Shown piece by piece: positions 1 to 6,951 of a stretch of DNA of 64,000 nt. Location of the stretch: the NCBI RefSeq assembly GCF_900116645.1, contig NZ_FPBO01000005.1:1-64000 (forward strand), read 5' to 3'. Below the pieces are notes generated by a model, which was given only the letters and a program-made list of their open reading frames with translations, ran no database searches and was not told where the DNA came from. How positions within the stretch are numbered: the first letter of the stretch is position 1; each line of letters starts with the position of its first letter. This DNA comes from Pseudoduganella namucuonensis. GTDB lineage: Bacteria; Pseudomonadota; Gammaproteobacteria; Burkholderiales; Burkholderiaceae_D. The translations under genes were made by a program, and so were the position numbers.

Positions 1-257
1 CACACATCCTCCCAGCCGCAACACAGCCCATAGATCCGCTGCGCAAGCAGGTCCCGCATGCTGTGTGCAACGCTGGCGCGACGGCGCTGGTCATCGAACA
101 CGCGCGCGATCGACTTGGTCAAGCCAATGCGTTGGTCGACCTGCCGCAGCAGCAGCACGCCACCATCACTGACGATATCGCCGCCATCGAATGCCGCCTC
201 AATCACGCGGCGTCCGACCCTCCCCAAATCCACTGGTTCAACGGTACAATTTGGCAT
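1..257 (-). CDS. IS1380-family transposase, N-terminal fragment (continues beyond the window)
   Basis: An open frame runs from an ATG at 257 to the left edge, giving 85 residues without a stop. It begins MPNCTVEPVDLGRV and contains GGDIVSDGGVLLLRQVD, a segment ending in IARVFDDQ, and HSMRDLLAQRIYGLCCGWED. This is the usual N-terminal signature of IS1380 transposases (DDE-type, cut-and-paste). The catalytic domain lies outside the window, so activity cannot be judged. It is transcribed away from the kaiC operon. Confidence 0.85.
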   Translation of the reverse strand, partial: MPNCTVEPVDLGRVGRRVIEAAFDGGDIVSDGGVLLLRQVDQRIGLTKSIARVFDDQRRRASVAHSMRDLLAQRIYGLCCGWEDV

Positions 258-351
258 CGGCGGTCCTCGGTTGTTGTTAGGCGTGAGAACCAATAACAAC
301 GCGCTTCATGGCGTGGCCGCCGACCTCTTCTCATGAAATATCCGGGCTAGG
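1..351 (-). mobile_element. IS1380-family insertion sequence, one end, cut by the window edge
   Basis: The left edge holds the end of an insertion sequence read on the minus strand: a transposase start (next entry) preceded by about 90 bp of non-coding DNA. The outer boundary is placed near 351, where the minus strand begins CCTAGCCCGGATATTTCATG, which resembles the terminal inverted repeats I remember for this family. The other end and any target-site duplication are outside the window, so the exact boundary and whether the element is intact are unknown. Confidence 0.6.
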
Positions 352-399
352 CCGGGCGCCGCCGCGCCTGTCTCCGGAAAATCATTTAAATCTCTGATT

Positions 400-430
400 T
401 TGAAGGATTAATTTCCACGCGTGCTATAGT
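400..430 (+). promoter_or_regulatory. possible sigma70-type promoter of the kaiC operon
   Basis: TTGAAG (400-405) and TATAGT (425-430) are separated by 19 bp and lie about 120 bp before the KaiC start, in an AT-richer patch between the IS end and the operon. The spacing is slightly long for a sigma70 promoter, so this is a weak prediction. Nothing else is seen in 352-549. Confidence 0.3.
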
Positions 431-549
431 GGGTGTTCAATGTTTCGGAGGCACCGGCGTTCCCGCCGGCCCGCATCCCCCCGGTCGTTTCCTTGCGCAG
501 CCCAAGTCTTTCGGCTGCCCGTTCCAGTTTTCCACCCAGGCATACGACC

Positions 550-2280
550 ATGAAGCAGGCATCGACCGCCCCTCCGCAGGGCTGCCCCAAAGCGTTGACC
601 GGCATCACCGGCCTCAACGAAATGACCGACGGCGGCTTGCCGATGGGACGCACGACCCTGCTCGCCGGCGGTCCCGGCTCGGGCAAGACCATCCTGGCGC
701 TGCAGTTCCTGGCGCATGGCGCCCGCGATTGCGGCGAGCCGGGCATCTTCGTCGCGTTCGAGGAAACCTCGCAGCGCATCGTCGCCAACGCCGGCGGCTT
801 CGGCTGGGACCTGCCGTCCCTGCTGGAAAAGAAGGTGCTGTACTTCCTGGACGCGCAGCCCGCGCCCGACCTGGTGTTGGCCGGCAATTTCGACTTGAGC
901 GGCATGCTGGCGGCCCTGGAAGGGCAGGCCGGGGCCATGCGATCGAAGCGCATCGTCATCGACGCGCTCGACATCGTGCTGGCCCTGCTGCCCGACGCCA
1001 TGGCCAAGCGCCGCGAAATCTACCGCCTGCACGACTGGCTGCTGCGGCACCGGATGACGGCCATCATCACCGCCAAGACCGGCGAGGGCGCCGAGAGCGT
1101 CATGCCGCAATCGTTCGGCTTCATGCAGTTCATGGTGGATTGCTCCATCGTGCTGAACCACAGCGTGGTGCAGGGCGTATCCCAGCGCAACCTGCGGGTG
1201 CAGAAATACCGCGGCTCGGCCTTCGACGAGAACGAGTCGCCCTTCCTGATCAGCAAGCGGGGCTTCGAGGTGGCCGTGGCGCGCACGCTGGGCCACGTGG
1301 ACGCGAACGTGACCAACGAGCGCGTCTCGAGCGGCATCGAACGGCTGGACACCATGCTCGGCGGCGGCTACTACCGCGGCGCCAGCGTGCTCATCACCGG
1401 TTTCCCCGGCACCGCCAAGACCACCTTGAGCGGCGCCTTCGCGGAGGCGGCCTGCCGCCGCGGCGAGCCCACCATGTTCGTCAGCTTCGATTCGGACGGT
1501 TCGGAGGTGGTGCGCAACCTGTCCTCGGTCGGCATCGCGCTCGACGCCTATATCCAGAGCGGCTGCCTGAGCATGATCTCGGCGCGCACCATCACCGGCA
1601 GCGCCGAGACCTACCTGGTGCGCATCAAGATGCTGGCCCAGGAGCACGGCGCGCGCTGCCTGGTGATCGACCCGGTCTCCACGCTGTCGAAATCGGGCAA
1701 CGAGCTGACGGCGCACAGCGTGGCCGAACGGCTGATCGACTGGTCCAAGGCGCAAGGCATCACGCTCGTGTGCACCAGCCTGCTCGACGAGATGTCCAAC
1801 CAATCCGAGGGCGGCTCGCCGCTGCAGATCTCCACGCTGGCCGACACCTGGATCCACCTCAACTACCTGGTGCAGGCGGGCGAGCGCAACCGCGGCATGT
1901 CCATCATCAAGTCGCGCGGCACGGCGCACTCGAACCAGGTGCGCGAGTTGATCCTCAGCGACACGGGCGTGACGCTGGCCGACACCTACAGCGCCGGCGG
2001 CGAGGTGCTGATGGGCACCTTGCGCTGGGAGAAGGAGAGCGCGGAGCGGGTCAGCGCGGAACTGGCCGAGGCGGCCGCCCAGCTCAAGCAGGTCCAGCTG
2101 GACGCCGAGGAGGCCGAGCTGGAGGTGCGGCTCAAGTCCGTGCAGACCGAACTGGTGGCCAAGCAGGTCGAGAAGGCGCTGCTGATCCGCGCCATCGAGA
2201 GCCGGGAGCGCGAGGCCGCCCGCGGACGCAGCCGGATGGCGGAGCTGCGCGGCGCCGATCTCAACATGGCGGCGGAGTAG
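550..2280 (+). CDS. kaiC: KaiC-like double-RecA ATPase
   Basis: This 576-residue protein has two tandem KaiC/RecA ATPase domains. The first carries Walker A GGPGSGKT (about 40-47) and the paired catalytic glutamates in VAFEET (E71/E72). The second carries GFPGTAKT (about 284) but has D314-S315 where the second glutamate pair is expected. The segment ISTLADTW (S428, T429) aligns with the autophosphorylation region of cyanobacterial KaiC (S431/T432). A helical, charged C-terminal tail (about 500-570) follows. ATG 550 was chosen because upstream in-frame residues look non-coding and homology starts near residue 14. It is followed after 6 bp by kaiB. In cyanobacteria KaiC is the clock ATPase/kinase; there is no kaiA here, so a timer or stress role is inferred. 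Confidence 0.93.
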   Translation: MKQASTAPPQGCPKALTGITGLNEMTDGGLPMGRTTLLAGGPGSGKTILALQFLAHGARDCGEPGIFVAFEETSQRIVANAGGFGWDLPSLLEKKVLYFLDAQPAPDLVLAGNFDLSGMLAALEGQAGAMRSKRIVIDALDIVLALLPDAMAKRREIYRLHDWLLRHRMTAIITAKTGEGAESVMPQSFGFMQFMVDCSIVLNHSVVQGVSQRNLRVQKYRGSAFDENESPFLISKRGFEVAVARTLGHVDANVTNERVSSGIERLDTMLGGGYYRGASVLITGFPGTAKTTLSGAFAEAACRRGEPTMFVSFDSDGSEVVRNLSSVGIALDAYIQSGCLSMISARTITGSAETYLVRIKMLAQEHGARCLVIDPVSTLSKSGNELTAHSVAERLIDWSKAQGITLVCTSLLDEMSNQSEGGSPLQISTLADTWIHLNYLVQAGERNRGMSIIKSRGTAHSNQVRELILSDTGVTLADTYSAGGEVLMGTLRWEKESAERVSAELAEAAAQLKQVQLDAEEAELEVRLKSVQTELVAKQVEKALLIRAIESREREAARGRSRMAELRGADLNMAAE

Positions 2281-2286
2281 GGCGAC

Positions 2287-2571
2287 ATGGATCGCTTCTC
2301 CATCTACAAGTTCCGCCTGTACGTGGCGGGCGACGCGCAGAATTCCATGCTGGCCAGGGCCAACCTGCAGGCGCTGTGCGACACCCACCTGGCGCGGCGC
2401 TATGAAATCGAGGTGGTCGACGTGTTCCGCGAGCAAATGCGCGCGCTGGAGGACGGTGTCTTCATGACGCCCACCCTGCTCAAGCTGGAGCCGCCCGCCG
2501 CGCGCCGCATCGTCGGCACCCTGAGCCAGACGGCCGAGGTGTTGCTCGCCCTCGGCTTGCCGCCGGGTTAG
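2287..2571 (+). CDS. kaiB: KaiB-like thioredoxin-fold protein
   Basis: This protein has 94 residues, the normal KaiB size. It begins with the typical strand FRLYVAGDAQNS, followed by ALCDTHL, EIEVVDVFREQ and MTPTLLKLEP, matching the KaiB fold seen in KaiB and at the N-terminus of SasA. KaiB binds the phosphorylated KaiC ring in cyanobacteria. The gene sits 6 bp after kaiC and 9 bp before the GGDEF-EAL gene, so the three are almost certainly cotranscribed. There is no histidine-kinase extension, so it is a stand-alone KaiB rather than a SasA. Confidence 0.93.
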   Translation: MDRFSIYKFRLYVAGDAQNSMLARANLQALCDTHLARRYEIEVVDVFREQMRALEDGVFMTPTLLKLEPPAARRIVGTLSQTAEVLLALGLPPG

Positions 2572-2580
2572 GGCGCGGCC

Positions 2581-5223
2581 ATGGAAGTCGAAAAACTGAT
2601 CGCCACGCTGCACGAGAGCGTGGAGCGGCTGGAGCTGCTCACCGGCGGCGAGGTCGACACCGTCACCGACCGGCACGGCCGTCCCTTCCTGCTGCGCCGC
2701 GCGCAGGAGCAGATGCGCCTGGACGACGCGTCGCGCCAGACCGCCATGCTCAACGCGCTGCCGGCCCATGTCGCGATGCTGGGACCGGACGGCCTCATCG
2801 TGTCGGTCAACGACGCCTGGCAGCGCGGCGGCGCGATGGACGCGGCGCAGGCGCCCGGCCACCCGGTCGGCGGCAACTACGTGCGCCTGTGCGAACTGGC
2901 CGTGGGGGAGGGCGCGGACGGGGCGCGCGCCATCGCGGCCGGCGTGCGCGAGGTGCTGTCCGGGGCGCGGGAGCGCTACAGCACCCAGTACCGCTGCGCC
3001 GCGGACGGCGAACCGGTCTGGTTCCTGCTGACCGTGTCGCCGCTGTCGGCCGAATTCCGCCGGGGCGCGGTGCTGATGCACATGAACATCACCGAGCAAA
3101 AGAAGGGGGAGGAGGACCTGCGGCGCTTCCGCAAGGCCATGGACTCCACCGCCGACGGCATCTTCCTGCTCAGCCGCGCCACCATGCGTTTCGTCGAGGT
3201 CAACGACACTGCGTGCGCCATGAGCGGCTACAGCCGCCAGGAACTCATGCTGCTGGGCTCGTCCGACATCAGCGCCGGCCATCCCGCCGAGCTGGCCGAC
3301 CTGTACGACGGCCTGATCGCCAGGGGCGGCAATGAAAGCGCCCTGGCCCGCATCCACCACAAGAACGACTCCTGGCTGCATGTGGAAATCAACCGCCAGG
3401 CGCTGCGCTCCGGGGACGACTGGATCATCGTCGCGGTGGTGCGCGACATGACCGAGCGCAGGCACGCCGAGCACCGCCTGCGGCACCAGGCCCACCACGA
3501 CGGCCTCACCGGGCTGCCGAACCGCACCCTGTTCTACGAGATCCTGGGAAAGATGCTGGCGCAGGCGCAACTCAACGGCTGGCTGCTGGCGGTGCTGTTC
3601 CTCGACCTGGACAACTTCAAGGGCGTCAACGACACGCTGGGCCACTCCGCCGGCGACGAGCTGCTGGTGCAGTTCAGCGGGCGCCTCACCGGCTGCGTGC
3701 GGGTGCGCGACACGGTCGGGCGCCTGGGCGGCGACGAGTTCGCCCTGATCGTGCTGATGCCGGACGGCAACAACACGGCCGCCGCCGTGGCGAACAAGAT
3801 CCGCGAGGCGCTGCGCCCCCCCTTCACGCTGGGCGGGCACGAGGTCGGCATGACGGCCAGCATCGGCATCACCATGCACCCGGCCGACGCCTCCACCCCC
3901 GAGGAGCTGATCAAGTACGGCGACACGGCGATGTACCGGGCCAAGCAGGCCGGGCGCGACACCTTCCGCTTCTTCACGCCGCAGATGAACGTCGAGGTGC
4001 TGGCCAGGCTGGACCTGGAGATCGCGCTGCGCAGGGCGCTGGAGAACGGCGAGTTCGTGCTGCACTACCAGCCCAAGGTGCAGGCCGCCAGTGGCCGCGT
4101 GGTCGGCGTCGAGGCGCTGCTGCGCTGGGAGCGGCCGGGGCACGGGCTGGTGCCGCCGCAGGCCTTCATCGGCGTGCTGGAGGAAACCGGGCTGATCGTG
4201 CGGGCCGGACGCTGGGTGATCGCCACGGCCTGCCGCCAGATCGGCGCCTGGCTGCGCTCCGGGGTCGGCCCGGTGAACATCGCCGTCAACGTGGCCGGCC
4301 GCCAGTTCGCCGAGGGCGACCTGGCCGCCGACGTGATCGAGGCGCTGACGCTGCACGACGCGCCGCCGGACCTGCTGGAACTGGAACTGACCGAGAGTTC
4401 GCTGATGGCCAACACGGAGCGCACCATCGCCACGCTGACCAACCTGAAGCGGCTCGGCGTGCAGATTTCGATCGACGACTTCGGCACCGGCTATTCGAGC
4501 CTGGCCTACCTGCGCCGCTTCCCCATCGACAAATTGAAGATCGACATCGCCTTCATCCGCGAAGTGACCAGCAATCCGGACGACGCCGCCATCGTGCTGG
4601 CCATCCTGGGCATGGCGCGCAGCCTGAAGCTGGGCGTGATCGCCGAGGGGGTCGAGACGCCGGCCCAGCTGGCGTTCCTGCGGCGCCACCACTGCGACGA
4701 GATCCAGGGCTACCTGTTCAGTCCCCCGTTGCCGGTCGCGGCGCTGGAACCGCTGCTGCTGCAGGACTTGCGCATGCCGTTGCCGGCGGCGGGCGAGGGC
4801 GTCCGGTACAAGACGCTGCTGCTGGTGGACGACGATCCCGGCGTGCTGTCCTCGCTGAGGCGCCTGCTGCGCCTGGACGGCTACCGCCTGCTGTCGGCCG
4901 GATCGGCGGCCGAGGGCTTCGACCTGCTGGCCAGGCACGAGGTCCAGGTGATCCTGTGCGACCAGCGCATGCCGCACATGAGCGGCACCGAGTTCCTGGA
5001 CCGCGTCAAGGAAATGTACCCGGACATCTTCCGCATCGTCCTGACCGGCTACACCGACCTGGACTCGATCGTGCAGGCGGTGAACCGCGGCGCGATCTAC
5101 CGCTTCTACACCAAGCCATGGGACAATAGGGTCCTGCGCGACGACCTGCGCGCCGCGTTCCGCCACTACGGCCTGCTGCACGATGTGGCGCTGGCCGACA
5201 ACGACCGCGCCGGCGCCCGCTAG
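2581..5223 (+). CDS. PAS-PAS-GGDEF-EAL protein with C-terminal receiver domain
   Basis: This 880-residue signalling protein has a short coiled N-terminus, two PAS domains (about 55-170 and 180-300), a GGDEF domain (motif 383-387, with RVRD five residues before it, a possible inhibitory I-site), an EAL domain (EAL 511-513) and a C-terminal response-regulator receiver (about 742-865) with DDD near its start and phospho-acceptor D794 in CDQRMP. GGDEF domains make and EAL domains degrade cyclic di-GMP; both active-site motifs look intact, so net activity cannot be predicted. There is no transmembrane segment. A receiver placed after the EAL domain is less common than one at the N-terminus. As the third gene of the Kai operon it is the likely output or partner of KaiBC. 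Confidence 0.92.
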   Translation: MEVEKLIATLHESVERLELLTGGEVDTVTDRHGRPFLLRRAQEQMRLDDASRQTAMLNALPAHVAMLGPDGLIVSVNDAWQRGGAMDAAQAPGHPVGGNYVRLCELAVGEGADGARAIAAGVREVLSGARERYSTQYRCAADGEPVWFLLTVSPLSAEFRRGAVLMHMNITEQKKGEEDLRRFRKAMDSTADGIFLLSRATMRFVEVNDTACAMSGYSRQELMLLGSSDISAGHPAELADLYDGLIARGGNESALARIHHKNDSWLHVEINRQALRSGDDWIIVAVVRDMTERRHAEHRLRHQAHHDGLTGLPNRTLFYEILGKMLAQAQLNGWLLAVLFLDLDNFKGVNDTLGHSAGDELLVQFSGRLTGCVRVRDTVGRLGGDEFALIVLMPDGNNTAAAVANKIREALRPPFTLGGHEVGMTASIGITMHPADASTPEELIKYGDTAMYRAKQAGRDTFRFFTPQMNVEVLARLDLEIALRRALENGEFVLHYQPKVQAASGRVVGVEALLRWERPGHGLVPPQAFIGVLEETGLIVRAGRWVIATACRQIGAWLRSGVGPVNIAVNVAGRQFAEGDLAADVIEALTLHDAPPDLLELELTESSLMANTERTIATLTNLKRLGVQISIDDFGTGYSSLAYLRRFPIDKLKIDIAFIREVTSNPDDAAIVLAILGMARSLKLGVIAEGVETPAQLAFLRRHHCDEIQGYLFSPPLPVAALEPLLLQDLRMPLPAAGEGVRYKTLLLVDDDPGVLSSLRRLLRLDGYRLLSAGSAAEGFDLLARHEVQVILCDQRMPHMSGTEFLDRVKEMYPDIFRIVLTGYTDLDSIVQAVNRGAIYRFYTKPWDNRVLRDDLRAAFRHYGLLHDVALADNDRAGAR

Positions 5224-5266
5224 CAAACCCTTTACGGGAGCGCGTCCAGCCTGTTAATATCTCGTC

Positions 5267-5280
5267 TGATATCGATAACA
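5267..5280. promoter_or_regulatory. LacI-type operator upstream of the beta-helix glycosidase
   Basis: TGATATCGATAACA differs at one position from the locus consensus TGTTATCGATAACA. It ends 13 bp before the GTG start and touches the ribosome-binding site, so a bound repressor would block transcription. Confidence 0.75.
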
Positions 5281-5293
5281 CAGGAGACGGCAA

Positions 5294-6769
5294 GTGCATA
5301 AGAAAACAATCGCGGCGGTGTTGTGCGCGCTCGCCTGCGCGGCGCAGGCCCAGGCCGCGCCGGCCACGCCGGCGGCGGCCGGGGCGGACCGCCTGCAGGT
5401 CTTCCCCTTCCCCCAGCCGATCAGGTACACCCACCACAACGACGACTTCACGGTGCGCGTGCGCACCCCGGGCGGCGTGTGGCGGGACCTGTACGAGTAC
5501 CGCGTCAAGGTGGACCTCGACACCAAGCAGGAAGCCTCGATGGTGTACTTCAACTTCGACGGCGCCGTCGAGGTCTCGGTGCAGAAGAACAATGGCCGCT
5601 TCTCCACGGTGGCGGTGCGGCCGGACGCCAAGGGAATCAAGACCCGCGTGAAGGACGGCGTCGCCTACTTCACGCTGAACAAGCCGGAAAACCTCAGCGT
5701 CGAATTCGACGGCGACCGCCTGCACAACCTGCACCTGTTCACCCACGCGGTCCGCAAGGACATGCCGGCCGTCCCCGAGGGGCTGACCAGCGACCAGATC
5801 ACCCAGGGCAAGACGCCGGACTTCACGCAACCCCGGGTCTTCTTCGGCCCCGGCGTCCACGCCGGCGAGTTCCGCCTGCGCTCGAACACCACGGTCTACA
5901 TCCACGGCAGCGCCATGCTGAAAAATCCGCTCATCATCGACGGCGTGGAGAACGTCAAGGTGGTCAGCGACGGCCTGTTCCACGGCGTCGACCAGCTGCG
6001 GATACGCAACTCGCGCAACATCCTGATCGACGGCCCCATCTTCATCAACCAGCCCGAAGGCACCATGCGCTGCATCACCTCGCAGGACGTGGAGGAGCGC
6101 AGCATCCGCTCCATCGGCGGCGCCCCGTGGTCGGACGGCCTGGGCCACTTCGCCTGCCAGCGCGTCAAGATCAGCGACAGCTTCATCCGCACCTCGGACG
6201 ACTGCATCACCATCTACAACCACCGCTGGGACATCTGGGGCGATTCGCGCGACATCACGGTGCGCGACTCCACGCTGTGGGCCGACATCGCGCACGCCGT
6301 CATGATCGGCATCCACGGCAACACGCCGACCGCGGCGCACCCCGAGCCCGAGGTCATCGAACGGGTCCGCTTCAGCAATATCGACATCCTCGAGCACGAC
6401 GAGGACGACCCCGAGTACGAGGGCGCCATCGGCATCATGGCGGGCGACGACAACCTGGTGCGCGACGTGGTGTTCGAGGACATCCGCGTCGAGCGCATCG
6501 AGGAGGGCAAGCTGTTCAACCTGCACATCGCCTACACGCCCAAGTACAACACCAGCCCGGGGCGGGGCATCGAGGACATCACGCTGCGCAACATCGCCTT
6601 CACCGGCCAGGGCTCGCCCAGCGCCTCGGTGATCCGCGGCCACGATGAAAAGCGCAAGGTGAGGAACGTGCGCATCGAGAACGTCACCGTGGGCGGCAAG
6701 CGCATCACCGGCCCGGAACAAAACCTGCTGGACATCGGCCCCTTCGTCGAAGGCGTGACCTACAAGTAA
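5294..6769 (+). CDS. secreted right-handed beta-helix glycosidase, GH28/GH49-like
   Basis: This 491-residue protein has a signal peptide ending near AQAQAA (residue 22), an N-terminal beta-sandwich (about 30-170) and a beta-helix with repeated strand-turn units. The motif RTSDDCITIY (D302, D303) together with SDGLGHF and GIHGN resembles the aspartate cluster of clan GH-N (polygalacturonases GH28, dextranases GH49). The N-terminal sandwich before the helix is closer to GH49 and isopullulanase architecture. The substrate is undecided. The start is GTG 5294, with AGGAG 8 bp upstream. It lies under a LacI-type operator and before a strong terminator. Its last 165 bp are duplicated at 14417-14581. 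Confidence 0.75.
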   Translation: MHKKTIAAVLCALACAAQAQAAPATPAAAGADRLQVFPFPQPIRYTHHNDDFTVRVRTPGGVWRDLYEYRVKVDLDTKQEASMVYFNFDGAVEVSVQKNNGRFSTVAVRPDAKGIKTRVKDGVAYFTLNKPENLSVEFDGDRLHNLHLFTHAVRKDMPAVPEGLTSDQITQGKTPDFTQPRVFFGPGVHAGEFRLRSNTTVYIHGSAMLKNPLIIDGVENVKVVSDGLFHGVDQLRIRNSRNILIDGPIFINQPEGTMRCITSQDVEERSIRSIGGAPWSDGLGHFACQRVKISDSFIRTSDDCITIYNHRWDIWGDSRDITVRDSTLWADIAHAVMIGIHGNTPTAAHPEPEVIERVRFSNIDILEHDEDDPEYEGAIGIMAGDDNLVRDVVFEDIRVERIEEGKLFNLHIAYTPKYNTSPGRGIEDITLRNIAFTGQGSPSASVIRGHDEKRKVRNVRIENVTVGGKRITGPEQNLLDIGPFVEGVTYK

Positions 6770-6778
6770 GCCGCGCGG

Positions 6779-6807
6779 GACGGCGCCAAGCGGCGCCGTC
6801 TCTTTTG
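6779..6807 (+). terminator. Rho-independent terminator after the beta-helix glycosidase
   Basis: A perfect 9-bp stem GACGGCGCC / GGCGCCGTC with an AAGC loop is followed by TCTTTT, 9 bp after the stop codon. A decayed copy follows the glycosidase remnant near 14590-14613. Confidence 0.85.
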
Positions 6808-6884
6808 CCTCGATATGTGAACGATACCATGCCGCCTGCCCGGTGCCGGCGGCGCGTTTCCACGCGCCTACGCCCGGTCCGGTG

Positions 6885-6898
6885 TGGTATCGATACCA
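6885..6898. promoter_or_regulatory. LacI-type operator variant upstream of the TonB receptor
   Basis: TGGTATCGATACCA is a perfect 14-bp palindrome that shares the ATCGAT core but has G/C at positions 3 and 12. A partial relative, TGAACGATACCA, lies at 6818-6829. It sits 53 bp before the receptor start. The changed outer bases leave open whether the same repressor binds it. Confidence 0.6.
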
Positions 6899-6951
6899 TG
6901 TTGTTGTGAGTAAGCGAACCTGGCGCAACCAGGGAGGAGAGAAGGAAAATA

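Noticed and set aside
424..5226. 1600-residue minus-strand open frame opposite the Kai operon
   Set aside because: It is a shadow of high-GC coding on the plus strand: low-complexity His/Gln/Val/Ala/Arg composition, no domain, and all three plus-strand genes have clear families.
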